Shown: one piece after another, positions 11,153-21,810 of the stretch
Layout: every line of letters starts with the position of its first letter
How positions within the stretch are numbered: position 1 is the first letter of the stretch
Source of the DNA: Cryptomeria japonica
Taxonomy: Eukaryota; Streptophyta; Pinopsida; Cupressales; Cupressaceae
Direction of reading: 5' to 3'
DNA: 64,000 nucleotides
NCBI RefSeq assembly: GCF_030272615.1
Contig: NC_081415.1
Location: 601,113,644 to 601,177,643 of the forward strand
The notes under the pieces: generated by a model
The model's input: only the letters and a program-made list of their open reading frames with translations
The model's database searches: none
Told to the model about the DNA's origin: nothing
Program-made: the position numbers and the translations under genes

Positions 11153-12083
11153 GTCTCAGCAAAGTAGGGTTTTTACGGTCATTTAAATTTATTTTTCAAT
11201 CACAACCAGATCTCCGATTCATGTGAGGTGTTGGATTATTTGATCCATACCTACATTCAATAGATCTATGCCCATAGATGTTGCATGTTACAATAACCTT
11301 CAAATCTCCTAGGCACAAATCTTTGATAAGTATTAGGTCCGTAACCAGTATCAACATTAGATATGCTTCTACAAACATTAGCAGTATGTCTTGGTTTATG
11401 ATAATTGAAACATACAGGTTTATAAGGTTTCTTACTGGTGGATTTCTGAAGCTTAGGTGCAGGTTTACCTTCATGCATGTTGTCCTTTGTATCAGAAGAC
11501 TCACCTTTCTCAAATATTGTATAACCTAATCCAGTTGTATCACCTTTCATCCTCTGAGCTTGGATTTGTTCATCAAGCATGGTAGAACTTTTGTTAAACT
11601 TTGCAAGCTTCTCATTAGCATCAACGAGTTCTTTTGTAAGGTCTTCATTCCACTTCATAAGAGTCTAAGAGACATTGCCATCTCAAGATCTGCCTTTATT
11701 TCTTATTTTTCTTCTTTCTCCTCATGCCAATGAGAATACAGGGTGCCAACTTCCTAATTCAACTTAAAGAGCTCATGTTCTTTTTCTTTGATCTTGTCTT
11801 CTGCAGTCCTCCTTGCTTCAAGTTCTTGACTCATTCAAATGGTTTGGGATTCTAACTCTCTCCTCAAATTAGCCTTCTCTTCATTCAATTTCTCAACCCC
11901 ATCAACCAATGCATCTATGTTAGCCTCTTCAGAAGAGATGCTTTCAGAAACCTCCAACAGTTATTTAGTTAGTTCTTTCCTCCAAGCTTATGAAGCTTTA
12001 TACTTGCCTGTCAATGTTTCTAGGGCATCCTTAGTTTCTGCAAGTCTTTTAGCCATCTCTCTATAGCTCAATCCTTCCCCCAT
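11153..12083 (-). pseudogene. N-terminal part of element A gag-like protein: coiled coil and zinc knuckles
   Basis: The start is the ATG at 12083 (MGEGLSYREMAKRLAETKD), about 50 bases after the primer site. A long charged, heptad-like region follows with several stops (12083-11560). Then comes a block with DTTGLGYTIFEKGESS, which aligns with DTNGLGFEVGESS of element J's gag. Zinc knuckles follow: CFNYHKPRHTANVC (degraded) and, after a one-base shift, CNIYGHRSIEC. The protein continues at 2692 beyond element B. The repeated stops show it is dead. Confidence 0.7.
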
Positions 12084-12130
12084 GTCTGCCTTAGGGATCC
12101 CTTCCAAGTGATTAAGCCTCAAGGAAGTTA

Positions 12131-12145
12131 GGCTCTGATACGAAT
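12131..12145 (-). other. Primer binding site of element A
   Basis: On the minus strand it reads ATTCGTATCAGAGCC, one base different from the standard Copia site TGGTATCAGAGC. It lies right next to the LTR end. Confidence 0.8.
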
Positions 12146-13400
12146 TGATAAAATTATAAGGCACTGAGAGGGGGGGTGAATCAATGCAAGCAAAAATAGT
12201 AAGAATCTGATTACCAACTTAAAATTATTAAAACTTATCAAGCATATAAGAAATATCACCATATATGCAATCACTCAATAAATTAAATTCCACATAACAC
12301 AAGAGATTTATATGTGGAAACCAAAAATGGAAAAACCATGGTGGGAGTTAATACCCACAATATTCACTATCTTCAGAATATAAATCTTGACCGGTTAAGG
12401 TCTTACAAATATGCCCTATTAGGAGCAAACCCGATTAAGAGTCACCGATTAAGGGATTTCAATGATAAGCCTTTTTTAGGAGCTATGACCTGTTAGGATC
12501 AACCTCATGCAAGGATTTAGAACTCATATATTGAGTCACCCTATTAGGGGATTTACAATGTAAGGCCTGTTAGGACCTACCCGGTTAGGGGATTTACAAT
12601 GTAAGGCCTTTTAGGACCTACTGGGTTAGGGGATTTTACTACTGCAAACTGTTAGGAAAACAAAAGTGAAAATATATTCATATAACACCTTCTATGTCTG
12701 GTAAGATCCGCTTCAGATCCTCAAAACTTCAACAACACTTCATTACAGAGCTTCCCTAGTTACCACACTTTCACATTCACAATATTCGCTAATGATTTCT
12801 CTGTTTTCACACACCGACTTGATACCTCATCACACTTTTTATAGACACTTAATTTTAGTTGGCTACAACCTTGGAACAATTTCCTAGGTTCAATGAATCT
12901 AGACAAACTTGCATTGCACTCTTTACTTATGTCAGCCACCGACATATGAAATCAAAACCTGTGCCATTTTACCAATTTAAATGAGTTATATCACTACCGG
13001 TTAAGTGTTCTTCCACTTTTACTGCTCTGTACATGAAATCTCACTCATCCAATTGAATCTTCTAATGCGGTTGTGGACATAGCTCCAAATACCTATCTCC
13101 AACATTTCTTTGAAACCGTATCACGCAACTCTTCAAGAATCGCCTGTACTGGTTGCTTGAATGTAACACTGTCCTTTGTTTACCAGTTAAAATCCTAATT
13201 ATTGGTTCTCTGTCAAACTGTCTTCTGTATCGGTTATACCTTACCAATTGGATTCTAAGACTTAGATGACTAAAAAAACATTGTTTCCATCAATGAAAAC
13301 ATAAAAATTAGTCATCAAACATGAATCTCAATCTCTTCAATCTATCATCTACCATTTGCATATCAACAACAATCTTTACTGGTTCAGTGAAATGCCAACA
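12146..13400 (-). repeat. 5' LTR of element A (1255 bp)
   Basis: On the minus strand it begins TGTTGGCATTTCACTG (at 13400) and ends TTTTATCA (at 12146). The plus strand shows a series of GTTAGG and CCGGTTAAGG words (12390-12660) and the complement of the conserved GTGGTTTTTCC word (about 12330-12345). A GAGAGGGGGGGTGAATCA word near 12165 is the complement of the usual Copia U5 word. The partner LTR is outside the window. CGTGG at 13401-13405 would be its duplication. Confidence 0.78.
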
Positions 13401-13942
13401 CGTGGGTGGCAAGCCTTCAAAATGTTCTCAAGGTTGATGCAGTGTGATGAGGTTTTAACTATCCTTCATGAAGTGGCACGTGCAGAGGTGGGTAGAGAGT
13501 TGCGGCCGAGACCCAAGACTGCCCAAGCAATGAAGTAGCTCTCAGAATTCTATGATGACCTGGAGTAAAGGCCATTTCTGGGTTAATCCTGCTATGGCCG
13601 GTGGTGTTTGGTATTGTTTGTTTGTATCTTTTGTTCCATGTCCGTTTTCTCCCCAAATTTGTATGTATGAGGGGATGTTTGTTAACAATTTCGGTACGCC
13701 GAATTGGAATTTTGGGGTTTCTACATGTAGTAGGGTTTTATTTTTTGTTGGGAATGGTGGTTTTGACCCTTGGGGGTGTTTTTTGCGGTGGTAGAACTCT
13801 AGTGGTTTTACTATACCACCTATACTTGCATTTTTGTAATATTTTATTTCCAAGTAATACAATACAAAAATTATTGATAAAAAAAATAAATATCATGCAA
13901 GTTTTGAAATTACATATTTAAATTATATATTAAATTCATATT
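13401..13942 (+). other. Unassigned stretch ending in an A-rich tail; possible 3' end of a retroposed sequence
   Basis: There is no recognisable gene. A short open frame (13356-13538) starts inside the LTR of A and resembles nothing I know. The sequence is rich in G and T and ends with AATACAATACAAAAATTATTGATAAAAAAAA-like bases near 13850-13890, which could be the tail of a LINE or processed transcript. No target duplication was identified. Confidence 0.3.
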
Positions 13943-15000
13943 TAAATCCTATTGATAATGGGACAAAAGACAACTGGCAATGGATACTATCGTTTGTTAG
14001 ATGAGCATGGATCAATGAATTAAGGTGTATTTTGGGCTGAATGTGGGATCTCTAAATTCTTTTGCAAACTTTCACCAGAAACACGTGTCATTGAACACCG
14101 ACATGATATAAATTTAATGGCCCATGGGACGATGAAGTGTCAGGTGACGTGACATTTGGGTGGCATAAATCCTATGTATAATGGGACTCACGATAATTGA
14201 CAAAGGATACTATCATCCGTTGGATGAGCACATATCAATGATGTAAGGTGTATTTTGGGTCGAATGTGGGAACGATATACATTTTTTGCAAACTTTTAAG
14301 GGAAGACTTCCATAAACGATAAATGTTTAATTAATTATAGTTAAATTCTAAATTTGTAATTGTATACTTAATTAACTGTAATAAGCTCTATTTTGGGTAG
14401 AAGTTGTAAAGGATTAAAAAGTCTTCAAAACCATTCTCGAAAAGTGACTTGTGTCTTTTGATGTGGCCAAAAAATGGCAAAAGTCCTGGGGCCCATGACA
14501 ACTGACAATAGATACCATTGTCCATTGGATGAGCACATATCAACAGTTTAGGATGGATTTCGACCCGAATGTGGGAAGTAAACACATTTGTGAGAACTTT
14601 TCCCAAAATCGAACATTTTACATTTAATTAACTATAATTAAGTCTAAAAAGCTTTATTTCGGGTGGAAGTTGAAAATGGTTAAAAAGACTTCTAAAAATA
14701 GTCTAGAAAAGTGACTCGATTCTGGTGATTTGATAAAAAAATGGCAAAAGTCCTGGGACCCATGACAACTGACAACATATACCATCGTCCATTTGACGAG
14801 CATAGATCAATGACTTAGGGTGGATTTCGGCCCAAATGTGGGAAGTAAACACATTTTTGAGAACTTTGCCCGGAATTGAACTTTTTACATTTAATTAATT
14901 ATAATTAAGTCGAAAAAGGTCTATTTCGGGCGGAAGTTGAAAATGATTAAAAAGACTTAAAAAATAGTCCGAAAAAGTGACTCGAGTCTGGCGACATGTC
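13943..15000. repeat. Four-copy diverged tandem repeat, unit about 220-305 bp
   Basis: Each unit has the same landmarks: a GGGAC/GGGCC start with GACAACTGACAA (near 13960, 14183, 14488 and 14755), then ATACCATCGTCCATT-like, GATGAGCACATATCAATGA-like, GGATTTCGGCCC-like and AATGTGGGAAGTAAACACATTT. The last two units also share GGCAAAAGTCCTGGG and AAGTTGAAAATGGTTAAAAAG. Copies differ by substitutions and by length of the unit tail. Such arrays occur in the 3' regions of large Gypsy elements, but no link to G is shown here. Confidence 0.8.
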
Positions 15001-15093
15001 CATTGTCCTTAGAATTTAGACTAAAGCAATGAATATTTTGTCCTTCGGCGGCGAATAGATATTAATAATAATTTTTAAAATTACAACAAGATT

Positions 15094-15775
15094 CTAGAAA
15101 TTTTTCCTTTTAGGTATTACTTTTGAACTTTTCTTTTTTTTCAAAATAAGTGACTCATAATCGTATTTCATTTCATGGACAAACCAGTAAATCCAGGGAG
15201 ATTCAGAAATGACTACTAGATTGAGGAATGGACCTTCAAAAGGATTTGACAACCTTCGATTCATACTAGACTCTGCGTGTGTCTCACTTTGTTGGTTTCT
15301 TTGAGAGCGAGTAACAGGCATTTTAGTAGAAACTTTCAGTGACGAAGGGGACAAAATCCTCGTTGATATGTTGCTTAGGAGTGGGTGGTTCTAGTCAAGG
15401 TGTGTTATAAGTGATACACTTGTCGGGCAAGAATGCTAGATTGATCTTTCCTTCGCGGTTTATGATTTGATTAAAAGCGGACTTTTGACAATATGCTCTT
15501 GTTTTTAAAGGCTCTTTGTCAAATTCGTTGGATTTGTTTTGGATATAATGTTTGATGTGATGAAGGAATACCCGATGAGATTTGAAGAGTTGACGATTGA
15601 TGTATAAAAACTTATTTCTCTTGATGAATTTAGAAAAACTAGGTTGTTGTTTCTTCAACGTGATGTTACGATAAAGGTTCTTTCTTCTCAGAATATGGGG
15701 ATTAGTCATGCATGAGTGATCAATGGTTTCCTTTGATTTGTTTGGATTCAGTTGATCTTGTTTGGAAAATTTCAA
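15094..15775 (-). pseudogene. Two open frames, possible gag start of element G
   Basis: On the minus strand a 126-codon basic frame (15775-15395) is followed by an 86-codon frame (15354-15094) with the internal start MPVTRSQRNQQSE. A Met-x-x-T-R-S-Q start is common in plant Gypsy gag, but I see no capsid domain or zinc knuckle before the frame ends. The position after a long leader supports gag. It could instead be non-coding. Confidence 0.3.
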
Positions 15776-16159
15776 GTCTTACTCTATCAAAATGAAGGTT
15801 TAGATGCCCCTTCACAACAAAGCGTATCAAATGATATGGATAAAACCCGATATGGAGACTTGATTTGACAACCTGGAATTATTAAACAAGTGTTTTTGAG
15901 ATGAAATCCGTAAGATGGTAAAGGATTCTATTGATACTTATGATGAGGTTTCCGGATTATGATAAGATAGATATGTTTTATCGTGTGATCAGTTTTGGAT
16001 TTTTAGAACGTTTGTTTTGACACAAACTTAGCTCAAGAAATAGCTTTTAACGGTTTGTTTTCGCTACTCCGTTTTGATGAAAAATGTTGTTGATAAAAAG
16101 AGGCTTCTAAAAATGTTTTCAAAAAAATTTAAAATTCCTCACTGTTTTGTCCCCTGTCT

Positions 16160-16555
16160 ATATGTTTTTGGTCATGCACTAAAACAGGGACAAAATGTGC
16201 TACCAAAATTACTCCACGCACTAAAAGAATGACCACACGTGCTAGGCTGCCCCTAGATACATGCTAAAGATTTGACTGTTCAAAATTTGTTTTCTGCCTG
16301 TTTAAAAAGCCACGTGCTAACTTGGGTCTATGACGCACTAACTTTTAAACCTGATGAGCTAATGTTTGGTTGCTAAGTGCTAAGATGATGCTTTCACGCA
16401 CTAGACTGTTTCTGTGATGCGCTAAATGTTTTAACACTGGTTTGATCTTGGGATAAAACGCTATTGTTTGGAACATACGTGCTAACTGGATGGTTTGATG
16501 CTCTAATTGAATTACTCTATGCGCTAAGGAGTTGTCCGCACATGCTAATCTACCC
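16160..16555 (-). repeat. Distal cluster of the GCGCTA-like word in the leader of element G
   Basis: About 17 copies of an eight-base word are scattered at 15-40 base spacing. On the plus strand they read ATGCGCTA, ACGTGCTA, ACGCACTA, ATGCACTA and close variants. The bases between them are not repeated, so this is not a tandem satellite. A second cluster of the same word lies at 18045-18325 next to the primer site. Confidence 0.75.
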
Positions 16556-18044
16556 TGTTTTTTCCTTCAGTTGGTTTTTCTGCAAATTTTGGTTTTGATA
16601 GCGAGTTTTTCAGTCTAGATGGATGATTTTCTGAAGTAATAAATGTAAGCACAACACAAAAAGTACAACCATTTTGCCTAATCTAACAAAAAGTGTATGT
16701 TCTGCGAAGATGTGTTCAAATCCCCAATGTTTCAACAGGTTTGGATACGAATAATACACTTCAGAAAGACTCTTTATTCAAAGGTCATAAATAACATCAT
16801 AGCCCACTAGTCTTGATACTCAGTCAGCTCAAACAGTCATGTCACACCCTAGAGGGCGCCCATTTTTTTGCCTTTTGCTAGAAATTAACCCAAAGTGAAT
16901 CGCTTCACAGTTGAGTAGTTATCTTGGGAGATATATGGTGAGTAATCTTGGGGGCGGATTCTTCCCCACCCTTGCACTATGATGTTATAAATGTTTGGTT
17001 ACTGACTCAGTTCAAAGTTTCTATTTCTATGGCTCGTAATCAAGCTTCCTATTCGGCCATCAGTGATAAACTCCCTCAGGAGGCTTCCCAACCTTTAGAA
17101 CAAAGGCTTTACGTATCTCGAGGATACTGGGGGAAGACTAATCGCTGCACGCAACCGTTGAAAAGGACTTTCATCACTTTTCACTTTTGATTATAGTGGG
17201 TTGGAATACTTGGCGTCAAAGCCGTTCCCCACTTAGGTCGTTCCCTTCACACTAGCCATAAACGACTTTAAGAGTTGATTTCAACTCCTCGGGAAGGCAG
17301 GCCTGCTAAAGGATGTAAATGCTTTTGAAGGAAAGAAAGCTTTTTAAGAGAGGTCTGGTTTTTTGGATCACCCAGTTAAGGGGAGAGTATATACCTTCCT
17401 CTTTTGGTTCAAGGCAATCAAAAATTCTTTTTAAACCTTCAATTCAGTGATTTGCTAATCTCTACTTGGAGATGTTGCTCCAAGAAAAGCATGGTGTTCC
17501 TTTTAGTTCCTCAAAGCAATGATTATTTAATCTAGTGAAAGAATCTAGTCAACAAAGCAAATTTATCGATGTGGTCAACAAAATAAAATCGAAAAAGGGG
17601 AATAACTTCCCTCTTTTGATTTTGAATAAAACTTCGTAAGTGAGGTTCTTTCCTTTGAATTTTTTTAAAAATGAATCTTTTTATGCACCAAAGGATGGTG
17701 AGGTTCTTTTTAGAGCTAAGTTTGCAAAAATAAATTTTTGTGTTGTTCTTTTTAGAGCTTAAAATAAAGGTTTTCTCCTATGAAAGCAAGAAATTTTTTG
17801 ATAGTGGTTCTTTTTATAGCCCAAAAAAACAAGGTGAGTTTAATTTTAAGAAAAGAAAAATCAAATTTTAAACTAACCTAGGTAAGTTAGTAAAAATCTA
17901 ACTATCTTAATCTTAAGATGAAGCTCCTATCTGCAATGAAGTTGTTAGAAACCTACAAAATAACCAGTTAGATACCTCAGTGGACTTCTACAAGTCTAAT
18001 TTTGAACTTTCGGTTACAATGTTTGTTTTTCTTATTTCGGTCTG
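16556..18044 (-). other. Middle of element G leader, non-coding
   Basis: No supported gene. The short plus-strand frame at 16948-17190 is antisense to the element and has no family resemblance. The stretch 17590-17850 repeats GAGGTTCTTTTTAGAGC-like words three or four times (about 17643, 17700, 17745, 17805), a further diverged local repeat. Confidence 0.45.
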
Positions 18045-18325
18045 TTATGCGCTACAGAACAAACTGTACGTGCTACAAAATCACAGTAATGCACTAAAAT
18101 AAGCCAGTGACGCTCTATACTATCTCTAGGATGCGCTACTCTATGTACTAGAAACGTTGCTTTGTTTTTCTCCCGTGCCGAAACCTACAGGAAAAATTAG
18201 TATTCTTAGGCGCTGATAAATGGACTTTACGCGCTAGGTGATGGACCCCATGCGCTGAATAGGGAACTGGATGTGCTAGGCTATTATCCAGATGCGCTAG
18301 GGAATAATTCCCACGTGCTGATTTT
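18045..18325 (-). repeat. Proximal cluster of the GCGCTA-like word in the leader of element G
   Basis: About 12 copies lie within 280 bases, 60-340 bases from the primer site. Examples on the plus strand are ATGCGCTA, ACGTGCTA, ATGCACTA, ACGCGCTA and ATGTGCTA. They share the consensus A[TC]G[CT][GA]CTA with the distal cluster. Confidence 0.75.
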
Positions 18326-18386
18326 CATTTTCCGCGGACCTGCAAAAGTGGACATATTTCAAAACCGATTAGATATATGGGGTAAT

Positions 18387-18404
18387 GCCCCACTGTGGGC
18401 GCCA
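18387..18404 (-). other. Primer binding site of element G
   Basis: On the minus strand it reads TGGCGCCCACAGTGGGGC, four bases inside the LTR end. TGGCGCC-type sites are typical of plant Gypsy elements and differ from the Copia sites elsewhere in the window. Confidence 0.7.
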
Positions 18405-18408
18405 AAAA

Positions 18409-19841
18409 TGTATGCGAGAAAAGCGGGTCGATAGAACTCAATATGCAAAAAACGGAGCTCTAGGGAGCCTTACTCACACACCCACAGGACTTCTTGGTGC
18501 AAGCTATGGAGTTATGAAGCATAACTCAGCTTCCCAAGGTGGGTCCCATGGTTCTATCTTACACGGTCCCTAACCAATGTTTTTTCTCTCAGATCACTGA
18601 GGAAAATGGTTTAGGGATGACAAATGCAAGAACGGGGGATGCTTTTGTTGATTTTAATATGAGATGCCTCCTAAGCTATGCATGATTCTAGAAATGCAAT
18701 AATCTAATTATAAGATGACAAGGTTAGTAAACAAACTATCCTAGCATACTATATTAGTTAATGATTTAAGCTAATGATAATAGAAATACTCTAAAATGCA
18801 TATTAGATTAATTCCTATTTTAAAGAGAGGCTTAAATGATGAGCATAAATGGTATATGAAAGCTTGAATGTATTTGAGCATAAGTATGATGCTACAAACT
18901 TGGATTCTTGAAAATGGAGGGATGAGAGCTCTATTTATAGCAAAAATAGGGCAATGGATGGTCAGGATTGAAAGAGTTAATCAAGGGTTGAGTTTGAAAG
19001 TTGGGAATCCATGTTTGCAATTTGCACCAATGAAATGATGACAAATGTCAACATAAGACTGGTTGAGAAAAGGGGTTGGAGACATTAAATGCCTGAGAAG
19101 ACCTCATGGTTATCTAGAGGGTAAGGGTCAAGCTTAAGTTAAGATTACGCATTGGATTAAGTTTTAATCCAAGGATAAACTCTTGTGCAAATGATTAAGG
19201 GATAACCATGGTCAAAGAAATGAATGCTTGATGAGACCCTTGGGTTATATGGAGGTTGAGTTTAGAGAATGTCTCTAATCATGCAAAGGGGGTTGAGTTA
19301 ACCATTAATGGTTTGTAAGAGAAAGTTGTTGGAGACTTGGAGCCTTTAATGGTTATTGAAGACTTTGAGGGTTTGAGAAGTGACTTCCCTTTGTTTAGGG
19401 ATGTGACAAAGTTTAGAAGATGGGTTAGGTTAATTTAGAAGTGATTAGAAGGGTCTAGAAGAAATTAGGAATAGGTTTTAGAATGCAAGTGGGAGATGTA
19501 GGAGAATGCAAGTGGATGGAGGGATAATAGGATTGAATTGAAATAAAGTTAATTTAATTCAATTTGGTTGTAATCAAATAAATTAGATTTATTCAATTTA
19601 GGATAAACTTTTTAATTAAATTTGAATTTAATTAAAAGTGGATAGAAGAGATTTAATTGAATAAAATGATTTATTCATTAAATGGTAAAAAGAAGTCTAG
19701 TGAATTTAATTTAAATAAATTGAGTAATTTACTTAATTTAAACAGAAGAATGTGGGTAATTTAATTAAATTGGATTTAATTAAATAGAGAAATGAACATA
19801 AAATATTCATTTAGGAATATGGTCATTTTTATATGTCTACA
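18409..19841 (-). repeat. LTR of element G (1433 bp)
   Basis: On the minus strand it begins TGTAGACATATAAAAATGACC (at 19841) and ends CTCGCATACA (at 18409), just before the primer site. Near its start is a 250-base stretch built of TTAATTAAATT-like words, also seen in the LTR of K. Its first bases resemble the LTR start of K (TGTAGACACTTAAAATTGACC). Confidence 0.75.
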
Positions 19842-20593
19842 CTGGTAACCTCTGATAAACTTCTGATAAAACATCATAACTGATGTCTCATAAATAATGC
19901 ATGAAATGAAACATAAACAAGAACATCACATGAAAAAAATTCCACACATGAACACCATAAGTTTTTGACTTGGAAACCCAAATGGGAAGAACCATGGTGG
20001 GAGTTAGTAGCCACAATAATTTGTACTCTTTTGAAGTACGCCCAATTAGGAGCTTACAATATGCCTTGTTAGGAGTCACCCGGTTACGGGATTTGCCTAG
20101 CAGCCCGGTTAGGAGCTTGATGACCTGTTAGGATCAACCTCATGAGAGGATTCACCACAATTTTTGAGAGCTACCTTGTTAGGGGACTTAATTGTTTAAG
20201 GCCTATTAGGACCTACCTGGTTAAGGGATTTAATCTGCTGCAACTGTTAGGGAACAACAATGAAAAAGTGATATGTTACTTGCACTTCTCAGCTTGCTAA
20301 ATCAGACCCAATTATGCTCAACACTCTGCAACTCTTAGGAAGATCTCAAACTACTCTTGGAAAACTCAACACATTCTTCTAAGACCACCGACATCATAAA
20401 CATCAATTGTGCCATCCTAAATAGCCATCTCAACTAGGTCGACCACTAAACCCTAATTACCTCATTAATTTACAATTAAAATCATAAGAGATCATCTCAA
20501 ATCAATCATACATGATCATTACATCAAATTATAATACAATATCAACCATTGGTTGATCGTAACTCATCACAAAAATCTTGATCTATAACAAAG
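19842..20593 (-). repeat. 3' LTR of element D, inner fragment
   Basis: It matches the 5' LTR of D from about 43768 to 44540, including AACCTCTGATAAA, the GTTAGGAGC series and TTGGTTGATCGTAACTCATC. It is cut at the right by the insertion of F, where CAAAG is duplicated, and at the left by the LTR of G. Confidence 0.88.
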
Positions 20594-21789
20594 TGTAGCA
20601 TCCTAAAATTGCGACACTTGCAATTTCGACTGCATTTGGGTCTTCACGATGGCAGCACAATGTTGAACCTGAATGGAGACCCCAAAACTTGCTTACGACA
20701 CCAAAAACTGCATATTTCTGCACCTTGGCCTGATCCTTCCTTGCACCCTGTTGTCCCGGGAGGTGGGACCATGGCGCCCAGCACCCTGGTCCCTGGCCCT
20801 ATTTTGGGCCCAGTCTCTTGTGGGCATCGGGTCTTTAAGTTTGCAATTCAGAAAATGATGTTTCTAGGTCAGCCTAAGGTCGGAAAAATCAGTCTCTCAA
20901 CCCTAATTGACAAGTATATAAACTACTTTTCCTCTCCTAGAAGAGGAGGAAGGAAGTAAGCAAGAGCAAGATGCGGAAGCGATATTCAAACATTCAAACA
21001 TTCAAGCATTCAAGCATTCCTTCAAGCAATTGAGCATTCTAAGTCTCCATTCAAGGCTAAGTGTTGCATTCAAGACAAGGATTCAACCATTGAAGAGGAG
21101 ATCACTTACAACATACAACATACAACATTATTACACCTTCGCATGTAAGAATACAAACATTCTTACAACAATGTATCAGTACTTGTTTACATTACAAACA
21201 TTTACATTTACAACATTCTCATTTCTTGGTTAATTCCAAAACTGGGGTTTGACCTAAAGGCAAACCCCTAATCCCTAACCCCCCAATCATCCTCTCTTTT
21301 TTGTGTGTAGGTTGCAGGTACGCGGCTGTAATTGAAGATCTGGAATCCTTGTGCAGAGATGAACAGATCCCCCTTCGTTTCGCAGATTTTTCGGAGGACC
21401 GTGTGCACTCCGGGCGCCATCGTCCTGTCAACTTTCACTCAAATTTGCAGGACAACATCATCTTGACATTTTACTACTAATTCCAGGTCCGTAGCTTCAT
21501 CCCGTATCCTTATCTCTGTCTATAAGCGAATCTTTCCTACTTTACATGCATTCCTAGTTCAATCATTCTATCTACATTCTTTACAAAAGAGGGTATCCTT
21601 GATGTCACAACCCTTGAAACTCATCTAGAATTCAATCTTGCATTGTGTGGGATTGGATCTTGTGAGTTTCAACCCCTCTTTTGAATGTAAAGTCTCTCCT
21701 AAGTGAAAACCGTCAACCCTAGTGACCCTCCTTTCTCTCTCCTTGGAGTGGGGGGGGAAACACCTAGGGTTCGATTTTTCCGCTTTACA
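20594..21789 (+). repeat. 5' LTR of element F (1196 bp)
   Basis: It begins TGTAGCATCCTAAAATTG and ends TTCCGCTTTACA. It matches 27175-28409. It carries a TATA-like box, an internal CATTCAAACATTCAA minirepeat (20983-21015) and one copy of the 30-base hairpin word (21396-21425). Confidence 0.93.
20915..20921 (+). promoter_or_regulatory. TATA box candidate in F's LTR
   Basis: TATATAA follows GACAAG about 320 bases into the LTR. The same box is at 27527-27533 in the other LTR. It is followed by a C/T-rich stretch, as expected for the LTR promoter that starts the genomic RNA. Inferred from position only. Confidence 0.5.
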
Positions 21790-21792
21790 TTT

Positions 21793-21810
21793 TGGTGAAC
21801 CCGATGTGAA
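21793..21810 (+). other. Primer binding site of element F
   Basis: TGGTGAACCCGATGTGAA lies three bases after the LTR end. Nearly the same word occurs at about 62270 in element K (GGTGAACCCGACGTGAAG). Confidence 0.8.

Larger units (their letters stand above)
1..13400 (-). mobile_element. Element A: pol-less Copia-type LTR retroelement (5' LTR, gag-like gene, ORF2), 3' end beyond the window
   Basis: Read on the minus strand, this element has an LTR (13400 to 12146), a primer site, a gag-like gene with coiled coil and zinc knuckles starting at 12083, and a second large gene from 1849 to the window edge. The gag is interrupted by plus-strand Copia element B (2693-11147). Without B the gag-to-ORF2 distance is small and leaves no room for protease, integrase or reverse transcriptase. 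The same order of parts is found in complete element J (51332-58032). The 3' LTR must lie left of base 1, so I cannot rule out pol beyond ORF2. Confidence 0.75.
15001..19841 (-). mobile_element. Element G: 5' part of a Gypsy-like LTR retroelement
   Basis: On the minus strand it has an LTR (19841 to 18409), a TGGCGCCCA primer site, a long leader (18386 to about 15780) with two clusters of a short repeated word, and two adjoining open frames that could be the start of gag. No protease, integrase, reverse transcriptase or second LTR is visible, so the element is truncated near 15000. Its LTR abuts the LTR of D at 19841/19842. The flank that should lie on the other side is missing. Confidence 0.6.

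Noticed and set aside
13356-13538. Possible small gene across the end of A's LTR
   Set aside because: It crosses the LTR boundary, is only 60 codons, and has no recognisable domain.
16948-17190. 80-codon plus-strand frame inside G's leader
   Set aside because: Antisense to the element, no family resemblance, no supporting signals.
20609-20959. Open frame in F's 5' LTR, with a similar one at 27199-27571
   Set aside because: Both are inside LTRs, differ by frameshifting indels, and have no protein features.
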